NCBI GenBank assembly: GCA_964236105.1
Contig: CAXSBC010000003.1
Location: 1-64,000 of the forward strand
Reading direction: 5' to 3'
Source of the DNA: Lichenicola sp964236105
GTDB taxonomy: Bacteria > Pseudomonadota > Alphaproteobacteria > Acetobacterales > Acetobacteraceae
Length of the DNA: 64,000 nt
Shown: positions 38,430 to 46,093 of the stretch, piece after piece
Numbering within the stretch: the first letter of the stretch is position 1
How the letters are laid out: every line of letters starts with the position of its first letter
Notes under the pieces: generated by a model
What the model was told of the DNA's origin: nothing
Seen by the model: the letters and a program-made list of their open reading frames with translations, nothing else
Database searches by the model: none
Translations under genes and position numbers: made by a program

Positions 38430-40700
38430 GTGGACGAGGCGAAGCCGGCAAGGAGCAGGACGGGCAGGGCGCCTGCGCGCTCCCTCACCAACAGGCCTGC
38501 CGGGCGCGCGGTCACGCATCATCCGGCGTCCGAGGCGATCACGCCGGATTCCTCGGAGCGGTTCATCAACCGCGAGCTGTCCTGGCTCGACTTCAACCAG
38601 CGCGTCGTCGAGGAGGCCGACAACCCGCGCAACCCGCTGCTGGAACGGCTGCGCTTCCTGTCGATCAGTGCCGGCAACCTGGACGAGTTCTATTCGGTGC
38701 GCGTTGCAGGCCTGATCGGCCAGATGCGCGAGGCGCTCACCACCCGCTCGCCGGACGGCCGCACCCCGGCGCAGCAGCTCGGCGCGGTCGAGGAGCGCAG
38801 CCGCACCCTGCTCGCCGAGCAGCAGCGCATCTGGAAGGAGCTGTGCGCCGCGCTTGCCGGCGCCGGCATCACCGTGCTGACCGCGGGCGACCTCGACGAC
38901 GAGGACCGCGCCTGGCTCGGGACCTGCTTCATGGAGCGGATCTTCCCGATCCTGACCCCGCTTGCCATCGACCCCGCGCATCCGTTCCCGTTCATCCCCA
39001 ACATGGGCCTCGGCCTCGTGCTGCGCCTGCTGAGCGACGAGGACAACCGGCACGCCATGATCGGGCTGATCATGCTGCCGGGCCAGGTCGACCGCTTCAT
39101 CCGGCTCCCGGCGCGCGGGGAAGCCGGCGCCAAGCTGCCGCAGCAGGCCCGGTTCATCATTCTCGAAGACCTGATCGAGATGTTTCTCGACCGGCTGTTC
39201 CCGGGCTTCCATGTCGACGGTGGCGGGGTGTTCCGTGTCATCCGCGACACCGACGTCGAGTACGAGGAGGAGGCGGAGGATCTGGTCCGCTCCTACGAGA
39301 CCGCGCTCAAGCGGCGCCGGCGCGGCGTGGTGATCCATCTCGACATACGCAACAACATGCCGGCCGAGCTGATCGAGCTGGTCGCGGACGAGTTCGACGT
39401 CCCGCTCGGCGAGCTGCAGGTGCATGACGGGCTGGTCGGCGTCGTCGACGTCAAGCAGATCATCGAGGGCGATCGCACCGACCTGCTGTTCCCGCCCTAC
39501 GTGCCGCGCTTTCCCGAGCGCATCCGCGATTTCGGCGGCGACTGCTTCGCCGCCATCCGCGCCAAGGACATCGTCGTCCACCATCCGTTCGAGAGCTTCG
39601 ACGTGGTGGTGCAGTTCCTCCGCCAGGCCGCCCTCGATCCGGCGGTGCTGGCGATCAAGCAGACGCTGTATCGCACCTCGCGCGACAGCGCGATCGTGAA
39701 GGCGCTGATCGAGGCGGCCGAAAGCGGCAAGTCGGTCACCGCGATGGTGGAGCTGCGCGCGCGCTTCGACGAGGAGGCCAACATCCGGCTGGCCCGCACC
39801 CTGGAGGCGGCGGGCGTCCAGGTGGTGTTCGGCTTCGCCGAGCTGAAGACGCACGCCAAGCTCAGCCTCGTCGTCCGGCGCGAGGGCGGCAGCGTGCGCT
39901 CGTACGCGCATTTCGGCACCGGCAACTACCATCCGATCACCGCGCGGATCTATACCGACCTCAGCTTCTTCACCGCCGACCCGGCTCTCGCGCGGGATGC
40001 GGCGCGGCTGTTCAACTACATGACCGGCTATGCCAAGCCGAACTCGATGGATGCGATCGCCTTCAGCCCGCTGACCATACGCAGCACGCTGATGGCCCTG
40101 ATCGACAAGGAGATCGCCTTCGCCCGGGCGGGCAAGCCCGCGCAGATCTGGCTCAAGATGAACTCGCTGGTCGATGCCGAGCTGATCGACCAGCTCTATG
40201 CCGCCTCGTCCGCTTGCGTGCGCATCCTGGTCATCGTGCGCGGCATCTGCTGCCTGCGGCCCGGCGTGCCGGGGCTGTCGGAGAACATCCAGGTCAAGTC
40301 GATCGTCGGACGCTTCCTGGAGCACAGCCGCATCTTCGTGTTCGGCAACGGCTGCCGCATGCCGTCGCGCGACGCCCTGGTCTATATCAGCAGCGCCGAC
40401 TGGATGGCGCGCAACATGGACTGGCGCGTCGAGAGCATGGTGCCGATCCGCAATCCGACGGCGCATGCGCAGGTGCTCGACCAGATCATGGTGATGGACC
40501 TGAAGGACAACCTGCAATCCTGGACGCTCGGGCCCGACGGCAGCTGGAGCCGCCTGGAGCCGGGCCCCAAGCCGTTCTCGGCGCACGAGTACTTCATGAC
40601 CAACCCGTCGCTGTCCGGTCGCGGCTCCGCCGGCCGCAAGGTGGCGCTGCCGGTGGCGCGTCCGGTGACGCGCCGTCCCGACCGCATCTTGCAGGATTGA
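38430..40700 (+). CDS. ppk: Polyphosphate kinase 1
   Basis: A 756-residue enzyme that reversibly makes inorganic polyphosphate from ATP. RFINRELSWLDFNQRV starts domain N; the H domain follows; the catalytic core has ELKTHAKLSLVVRREGG with phospho-His475, and YAHFGTGNYH. The second half repeats the phospholipase-D-like fold. The start at GTG 38430 has AGGGG upstream; it leaves an Arg/Ala-rich leader of about 40 residues. A longer frame open to 38286 is unlikely to be translated. First gene of ppk-ppx-cdh. Confidence 0.95.
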   Translation: MDEAKPARSRTGRAPARSLTNRPAGRAVTHHPASEAITPDSSERFINRELSWLDFNQRVVEEADNPRNPLLERLRFLSISAGNLDEFYSVRVAGLIGQMREALTTRSPDGRTPAQQLGAVEERSRTLLAEQQRIWKELCAALAGAGITVLTAGDLDDEDRAWLGTCFMERIFPILTPLAIDPAHPFPFIPNMGLGLVLRLLSDEDNRHAMIGLIMLPGQVDRFIRLPARGEAGAKLPQQARFIILEDLIEMFLDRLFPGFHVDGGGVFRVIRDTDVEYEEEAEDLVRSYETALKRRRRGVVIHLDIRNNMPAELIELVADEFDVPLGELQVHDGLVGVVDVKQIIEGDRTDLLFPPYVPRFPERIRDFGGDCFAAIRAKDIVVHHPFESFDVVVQFLRQAALDPAVLAIKQTLYRTSRDSAIVKALIEAAESGKSVTAMVELRARFDEEANIRLARTLEAAGVQVVFGFAELKTHAKLSLVVRREGGSVRSYAHFGTGNYHPITARIYTDLSFFTADPALARDAARLFNYMTGYAKPNSMDAIAFSPLTIRSTLMALIDKEIAFARAGKPAQIWLKMNSLVDAELIDQLYAASSACVRILVIVRGICCLRPGVPGLSENIQVKSIVGRFLEHSRIFVFGNGCRMPSRDALVYISSADWMARNMDWRVESMVPIRNPTAHAQVLDQIMVMDLKDNLQSWTLGPDGSWSRLEPGPKPFSAHEYFMTNPSLSGRGSAGRKVALPVARPVTRRPDRILQD

Positions 40701-40701
40701 C

Positions 40702-42234
40702 ATGATGGACGCGCACCCCCTGGGCGGTTCCGCCGCGTCGCCGTCCCGGCCGCCGCGCGCCGCCGTGGTCGATCTGGGCTCCAACTCGGTCCGTCTCGTC
40801 GTCTTCGAGGGCAAGGCGCGCAATCCCGTCACCATCTTCAACGAGAAGGGCGTGGTGCGCCTCGGCCGCGGCCTGGAGACCTCGGGCCGGCTGCATCCGG
40901 ACGGCATGCAGCAGGCCCTGTCGCTGATGCAGCGCTTCTATGCCGTCGCCCGCAGCATGAACGCGCAGCCCTTCGAGGTGCTGGCCACGGCCGCGGTGCG
41001 CGATGCCAGCAACGGGCCGGAGTTCGTCGAGCAGCTGCGCCGGATCATGCCGGACGTGCCGATCCGCATCCTGTCGGGCGAGGAGGAGGCCGACTACGCC
41101 GCCACCGGCGTGCTCTGCGGCCTGCCCGACGCGGACGGCCTCGTCGCCGACATCGGCGGCGGCTCGCTCGAGCTGGTGCGGCTCGCGGGCGGACAGAAGT
41201 ACCAGATGCGGACGCTGAGGCTCGGCGTCATCCGCCTCAGCGACCGGGCCGGCGGCGACCTCGAGCGGGCGCGGGCGCTGGTCGAGGACGACCTGCTCGG
41301 CGTCGACTGGCTGCCGGACTGCAGCGGCCGCACGCTCTACCTGGTGGGCGGCGCCTTCCGGGCGCTGGCCCGGCTGCAGATCTCGCGCACCTTCTATCCG
41401 CTCAGCATCGTGCATCACTACGAGCTGCGCGCGGACGAGGCGCGCGAGATGACCGGCTGGATCATCGGATCGAGCAAGCGCACGCTCGAACGCCTTCCCG
41501 GCGCGCCGCGCCGGCGGCTGGAGGACCTGCCGTTCGCCGCCACCGTGCTGCGCCGGCTGCTGCGCCGGGTGGCGCCCGGGCGGGTGGTGTTCTGCGTCGA
41601 CGGGCTGCGCGAAGGCTGGTTCATGCGCCACGTGGCGCCGGAGGTGATGTCGGAAGACCCGCTCGAGGCGGCGTCGCGCGACATGGCGGCCCATCTCGGC
41701 CGCAACGACGCGCTGCCGCCGGCGCTGATCGACTGGACCGCCAGCCTGTTCGCAAGCCCCGCGGGCCTGCTGAGCGAGACCGCCGCCCAGACGCGCCTGC
41801 GCGTCAGCGCCTGCTGGATGTCCGACAGCGGCGCGCTCGACCATCCCGAATATCGCGCCGAGCAGACCTTCCTGCGGGTGCTGCGCCAGCCCGGCATGGC
41901 GTTCGACCACCCGACCCGCGCCTTCCTGGCCCTCACGCTGGCGATGCGCTACGAGGCCGAGCTCGACCAGCCGTTCCTGCAGCCGGCCCGCCGCCTGCTG
42001 GACACGGCCGGCTTCCGCCGCGCCGAGATCCTGGGCCTGGCGCTGCGCCTGGCCTACACCCTGTGCGCCGGCGTGCCGGAACTGCTGGAAGGCACCAGCC
42101 TGGCGCCGCAGGGCACGCGGCTGGTGCTGCAGCTGAGCAGCGAGCGCGGCATGTTCACCGGCGAGAGCGTCACCAGGCGCCTGGACCGGCTCGCCCAGGC
42201 GATCGGACTGCAGCCGGAGATCGTCGCCGCGTGA
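40702..42234 (+). CDS. ppx: Exopolyphosphatase (Ppx/GppA)
   Basis: A 510-residue ASKHA-fold hydrolase that removes phosphate from polyphosphate ends, or converts pppGpp to ppGpp. AVVDLGSNSVRLVVFE (phosphate-binding), ATAAVRDASN, LSGEEEADYA with the catalytic Glu, and VADIGGGSLEL are present. The C-terminal HD-like helical domain is found in the last 200 residues. It begins one base after the ppk stop. Two ATGs (40702, 40705) are available. Its coupling to ppk suggests homeostasis of polyphosphate. Confidence 0.94.
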   Translation: MMDAHPLGGSAASPSRPPRAAVVDLGSNSVRLVVFEGKARNPVTIFNEKGVVRLGRGLETSGRLHPDGMQQALSLMQRFYAVARSMNAQPFEVLATAAVRDASNGPEFVEQLRRIMPDVPIRILSGEEEADYAATGVLCGLPDADGLVADIGGGSLELVRLAGGQKYQMRTLRLGVIRLSDRAGGDLERARALVEDDLLGVDWLPDCSGRTLYLVGGAFRALARLQISRTFYPLSIVHHYELRADEAREMTGWIIGSSKRTLERLPGAPRRRLEDLPFAATVLRRLLRRVAPGRVVFCVDGLREGWFMRHVAPEVMSEDPLEAASRDMAAHLGRNDALPPALIDWTASLFASPAGLLSETAAQTRLRVSACWMSDSGALDHPEYRAEQTFLRVLRQPGMAFDHPTRAFLALTLAMRYEAELDQPFLQPARRLLDTAGFRRAEILGLALRLAYTLCAGVPELLEGTSLAPQGTRLVLQLSSERGMFTGESVTRRLDRLAQAIGLQPEIVAA

Positions 42235-43034
42235 GGCCCGCCCGCCTGCTCTGCGTGATCGTCGCGGCACTCGCGTCCGGCATCCTCGTCCCGGGGTCGG
42301 CACGGGCGCATGATCCGGACGCGCTGTGGAAGATCGTGCATGACCGCTGCCTCCCGGACCAGCTCGAGCATCGCAGCCCGGCGCCGTGCGCCAGCGTCGA
42401 TCTCGCAGGCGGCGTGGCCGACGGCTCGGCGGTCCTGAAGGACATCGAGGGTGCGTCGCAGTATCTGCTGATCCCGACCGCCCGGATCACCGGGATCGAG
42501 TCGCCTGCGATCCTGGCACCCGACGCGCCGAACTTCTTCGCCCGCGCCTGGGACGCCACCGCGCTGGTCGATGCTCGCCTGCACCGGCTGCTGCCGCGCC
42601 GGGACCTGTCGCTCGCCATCAACTCGCAGAGCGGCCGCAGCCAGGAGCAGCTCCACATCCATGTCGACTGCATCGGGCCGGAGATCCGCGCAGCCCTGGA
42701 TCGTGCGGCACCCGCCATCGGCGCGCGCTGGACCCTGCTGCCGGTCCGCCTGGCGCTGCATCGCTACCGCGCGATCTGGATCCCCGGCGACGGCCTGGGC
42801 GACGTCAACCCGTTCCGGCTTCTCGCCGCGTCCCTGGCCGATCCGGCGCGCGAGATGGGCCGCCATACGCTGGTCCTGGTCGGCGAGATACGCGGCGGCC
42901 AGCCCGGCTTCGTGCTGCTGGACGGCGAGGCCGGCCCGCTCGGTTCCATGCTGAGCCCGTGGATCAGGCTCGGTTCCGGTTCCGGCGAGGAGCTGCAGGA
43001 CCATGCCTGCCGGATCGCCGGTCAGGCCTCCTGA
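42231..43034 (+). CDS. cdh: CDP-diacylglycerol diphosphatase
   Basis: A 267-residue exported HIT-fold hydrolase, converting CDP-diacylglycerol to CMP and phosphatidate. The first 25 residues are a signal peptide or anchor (LLCVIVAALASGILVPGSARA). LWKIVHDRC, the Cys in PCASVDL, YLLIPTARITGIES, and QEQLHIHVDC (the HxH site) match the Cdh family. The GTG start overlaps the ppx stop codon (GTGA), so it is translationally coupled as the third gene of ppk-ppx-cdh. The combination of polyphosphate and phospholipid functions is unusual to me. Polyphosphate-phosphate balance or membrane stress might link them. Confidence 0.88.
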   Translation: MRPARLLCVIVAALASGILVPGSARAHDPDALWKIVHDRCLPDQLEHRSPAPCASVDLAGGVADGSAVLKDIEGASQYLLIPTARITGIESPAILAPDAPNFFARAWDATALVDARLHRLLPRRDLSLAINSQSGRSQEQLHIHVDCIGPEIRAALDRAAPAIGARWTLLPVRLALHRYRAIWIPGDGLGDVNPFRLLAASLADPAREMGRHTLVLVGEIRGGQPGFVLLDGEAGPLGSMLSPWIRLGSGSGEELQDHACRIAGQAS

Positions 43035-43754
43035 CCGGACCCGGACACGATCTCCCGGCCCGGGGAACGCTGCCGAGGTCGAGCAGCTTGCGCGCCGTCG
43101 TGACGATCGGTCCGTCCGCGGCGCCGGACCGTAACTGACTTGCCGTCACCGGACTGTTGTCCGGTTTCATGCCGGTCTGACGCGCGATCACCACGACGCC
43201 TTCCAGGGGATCGGTCCTGAACGGCAACACGCGCTGCCGAAGCCCGCGCGTCGCGACAGCGGCACCGCGAGAACGCTGGTCAGCAGCAGGGCGACGCGTG
43301 TGTTCAGCATGATCCCGGATGCTCCGAGCGTGTCCCCGGGCAGGCCCGGCGAGGCTGGATCGGCTTAGCGCCGCCTCGGGCCGCGGTCCGCGGCCGCGAC
43401 GTCGGGCACGCGGGGTGGCGCCGGACGCCGCCTGGCCGGCCCAACCACCCCAGGTTGGCTCACAGCCGCCGGCATCACATCCAGGTTGCAAATCACCGGT
43501 TTCGCCTGCACAATATCGCCTCGGAATCGGTCTGGCGGGATGACTGCCGGCCTGTTCGGCGTGGCAGGGCCTCCCGTCATCCTGGCGCGTCGTGGTATCG
43601 ATGCCCTGGGCGACATGGCGGTCCGTCTCGAACCGGGCCGGCATCGCAGATTGAGGTTAATGTTACGGTATCGTCATGCTATGCCGACCGCCGCGAGCGT
43701 CGCCGGTTCGGGCAGCAGCAGACAAACCCATCCAGGATTGCGGGGTCATCGGCA
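43035..43754. other. 720-base region without a supportable gene
   Basis: The longest non-coding stretch of the window. It begins with inverted repeats (a dyad CGGTCCG/CGGACCG at about 43108-43132 and a terminator-like hairpin at 43148-43167). A minus-strand ATG at 43310 opens a 40-codon frame with a signal-peptide-like start (MLNTRVALLLTSVLA) that stops at once; a neighbouring frame continues with protein-like sequence, so a decayed exported gene is possible. The last 120 bases are AT-richer and probably hold the acp operon promoter. Confidence 0.4.
43148..43167 (+). terminator. Candidate terminator of ppk-ppx-cdh
   Basis: ACCGGAC (43148-43154), a TGTT loop, GTCCGGT (43159-43165) and two further T residues form a short intrinsic-terminator-like hairpin about 115 bases after the cdh stop. 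The T-run is only three bases, so efficiency is uncertain. Confidence 0.4.
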
Positions 43755-43994
43755 ATGACAGACGTCTACGGCAAACTGACGACGATCTTCCATGACGTCT
43801 TCGACGACGATTCGATCGTGCTGACTCCGCAGACGACCGCCGACGACGTGCCGGAATGGGACAGTCTCAGCCATATCAGGCTGATGCTCGCCGTGCAGAA
43901 GGCGTTCGCCATCAAGCTGTCGGCAGCGCAGATCGCATCGCTGAAGACCGTGGGCGATCTGGCCGAACTGATCAAAACGAAAATGACGGCATGA
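43755..43994 (+). CDS. Acyl carrier protein
   Basis: A 79-residue acidic four-helix carrier. EWDSLSH holds the phosphopantetheine attachment Ser37 in the usual Asp-Ser-Leu context, and the following helix IRLMLAVQKAFAIKL is the normal recognition helix II. It is not the fatty-acid ACP type (which has a DSLDTVELV pattern) but resembles stand-alone carriers in small-molecule clusters. ATG 43755 is the only sensible start. It is the first gene of the same-strand block with MBOAT, VOC, FkbH and SGNH genes, so it probably carries the unit which the FkbH protein loads and the MBOAT takes up. That pairing is inference. Confidence 0.93.
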   Translation: MTDVYGKLTTIFHDVFDDDSIVLTPQTTADDVPEWDSLSHIRLMLAVQKAFAIKLSAAQIASLKTVGDLAELIKTKMTA

Positions 43995-44196
43995 CGGGCA
44001 GCGCTCCTGCACGTGCTGCGATCGCCGACTGCGGGCGCGACGCCACCGGCGCGCGAGGGTCGGGGTTCGTCGTCATGACGCAGCCGTCCCGCACCTGCGG
44101 ACGCGACGGCGCATCGCGGGCGCGAGCCCGCCACGGCGCGCGGAGCGTCCGCGCCCGTCTCGTCACGCCTGCCCGGCGGCAGCGGCGGCCGGCGCG

Positions 44197-45630
44197 ATGA
44201 ACGTCCCGTCGCCGGTCTTCCTGCTGTTCGCAGCCGCGGCTGCCGTGGTGTTCAACCTCGGCCGCTCGGTCGGCTGGCGACGCGCGGTGCTGCTGGTCGT
44301 CAACCTGCTGTTCCTGGCCTCGTTCTCCCGCGATCCGGTGACCTTCCTGCCGCTCGCCGGCTTCATCGCGCTGGGCTACGCCGCATACCGGCTGTCGTCC
44401 GGGTCGTCCGCGCGGTGGCTGTTCGCGGCCCTGCTGGTGCTGGTGCTGGCGGTGTTCGTCTGGCTGAAGCGCTACAGCTTCGTGCCACACGCCACGTTCC
44501 TGCCGTTCCCTTATGTGCTCATCGGCCTGTCCTACGTGTTCTTCCGGGTGATGCACGTCGTGATCGACGGCCATCAGGAGGCCATCGACGGCCGGATCGG
44601 CCTGGTGTCCTACCTCAACTACACGCTGAACTTCACCAGCCTCGTTTCCGGCCCGATCCAGTTCTACCAGCCCTATCGCAGCATGGAGCTCGAGCGGCTG
44701 CCGCTCGATCTGCCGATCATGGGGGCCGCCATCGAGCGGATCGTGATCGGCTACTTCAAGGTGGCGATCGTGTCGGCGGTGCTGTCGATGCTGCAGCACG
44801 GCGCGATCGACGACCTGCTGGCCGGCGGCACCCTGGGCGATCGGGTCGGTGTCGGCATCCTGGTGGCGGCGGTATATCCGGTCTACCTGTATTTCAACTT
44901 CTCCGGCTACGTGGATGTGGTGATCGGCGTGGCGCGGTTCTTCCGCATCGAGCTGCCGGAGAACTTCAACCGCCCGTTCGCCGCCGAGAGCTTCATCATC
45001 TTCTGGAGCCGCTGGCACATGACGCTGTCCGGCTGGCTGAAGACCTACGTGTACAACCCGATCATGATGACCGCGATGACCCGCGTGACCGCTCCGGGTC
45101 TGGCGCCCTACGTCGCCGTCTTCGCCTTCTTCGTGACCTTCTTCCTGGTCGGGCTCTGGCACGGCCAGACGACCGAGTTCCTGTTCTACGGCTTCCTGCA
45201 GGGCGGCGGCATCGCGGCGAACAAGCTGTACCAGATCAAGATGACCGACATGCTCGGCAAGAAGGGCTATCGGGCACTGACGGCGAACCCGCTCTACAGC
45301 GCCTGCTGCCGCGGGCTGACCTTCACCTGGTTCACCCTGACGCTGTTCTGGTTCTGGACCGGCTGGACGCAGATCGGCGCATTCTCCCGCGTGCTCGGTC
45401 CGACCGGTCTGGTGCTGGTCGGGCTCGCGATCCTGGTCGGCTCCACCCTGCTGCTGGAGGCGATGGAGGTGCTGCGCGCGGCGGTGCTGGGGGTGCGCTG
45501 GCAACAGGTGCCTGTGCTCGAATCGCGCTACACCCGGACCGCCTGGGGCACCGCCCTGGTCGCGGTCGTGGTGCTGGCGAGCGTCGTGCTGAGCGCGCCG
45601 GCACCCGACATCGTCTACAAGGCCTTCTGA
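44197..45630 (+). CDS. MBOAT-family O-acyltransferase
   Basis: A 477-residue polytopic membrane enzyme related to DltB, AlgI and PatA. It passes an acyl group across the membrane to a surface acceptor. About eleven hydrophobic segments are visible. FWSRWHMTLSGWLKTYVYNP with His274 and VGLWHGQT with the invariant catalytic His322 match the MBOAT active site. SLVSGPIQFYQPY corresponds to the family loop seen in DltB and AlgI. A 202-base spacer separates it from the acp gene; its stop overlaps the VOC start (TGATG). The donor is probably an ACP thioester, as with DltC-DltB. Confidence 0.92.
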   Translation: MNVPSPVFLLFAAAAAVVFNLGRSVGWRRAVLLVVNLLFLASFSRDPVTFLPLAGFIALGYAAYRLSSGSSARWLFAALLVLVLAVFVWLKRYSFVPHATFLPFPYVLIGLSYVFFRVMHVVIDGHQEAIDGRIGLVSYLNYTLNFTSLVSGPIQFYQPYRSMELERLPLDLPIMGAAIERIVIGYFKVAIVSAVLSMLQHGAIDDLLAGGTLGDRVGVGILVAAVYPVYLYFNFSGYVDVVIGVARFFRIELPENFNRPFAAESFIIFWSRWHMTLSGWLKTYVYNPIMMTAMTRVTAPGLAPYVAVFAFFVTFFLVGLWHGQTTEFLFYGFLQGGGIAANKLYQIKMTDMLGKKGYRALTANPLYSACCRGLTFTWFTLTLFWFWTGWTQIGAFSRVLGPTGLVLVGLAILVGSTLLLEAMEVLRAAVLGVRWQQVPVLESRYTRTAWGTALVAVVVLASVVLSAPAPDIVYKAF

Positions 45631-46058
45631 TGATCTTCGACCATATCGGCATCGTCGTGGCCGAGCTCTCCGCCGGCCGGCCGGTGCTCTGCCAGGCCCT
45701 GGGCGTGTGCGCCTGGACCCGGGAATTCACCGACCCGGTGAACGACGTGTACGTGCAGTTCGGCCGCGACGAGGCCGGGCTGTGCTACGAGCTGATCGCG
45801 CCCCTCTCCGAGAAGAGCCCGGTCCGTCGCGCGCTTCGCACCGGCTCCAACATCACCAACCACGTCGCCTACCGCGTGGCCGACCTGGACGCCGAGCGCG
45901 ACCGGCTTCTCGCACTCGACTTCACGCCGATCGCCGACGCGCGTCCGGCGATCGCCTATGGCGGGGCGCTCATCCAGTTCTTCATGTCGCCGATCTACTC
46001 GCTCGTCGAGCTGATCGAGGCGCCAGGTCATGAGCACGACTACAGCGTCGATGGCTGA
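45630..46058 (+). CDS. VOC-superfamily enzyme (glyoxalase/epimerase-like)
   Basis: A 142-residue protein of the vicinal-oxygen-chelate fold, resembling methylmalonyl-CoA epimerase. DHIGIVV at residues 4-10 offers the first metal ligand His5; YELIAP, NHVAYRV (His) and LVELIEA (Glu) supply the others in the usual four positions. VOC enzymes isomerise, epimerise or cleave small molecules beside a carbonyl. In this block it may act on the carrier-bound unit, for example epimerising a hydroxy-acyl thioester. ATG overlaps the MBOAT stop by one base. The FkbH gene starts 35 bases downstream. Confidence 0.85.
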   Translation: MIFDHIGIVVAELSAGRPVLCQALGVCAWTREFTDPVNDVYVQFGRDEAGLCYELIAPLSEKSPVRRALRTGSNITNHVAYRVADLDAERDRLLALDFTPIADARPAIAYGGALIQFFMSPIYSLVELIEAPGHEHDYSVDG

Positions 46059-46093
46059 GTTCCGTCCGGCCGATCCTGCGAGGTTTCCGTTCC

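Noticed and set aside
42964..43644. 226-codon minus-strand frame in the gap before acp
   Set aside because: No domain, no signal peptide and Arg/Pro-rich composition; it overlaps the end of cdh. At most part of it is a decayed gene.
43991..44200. Frame starting with ATGA overlap after the acp gene
   Set aside because: The product is Arg/Ala-rich without structure and runs past the MBOAT start. The overlap is probably chance.
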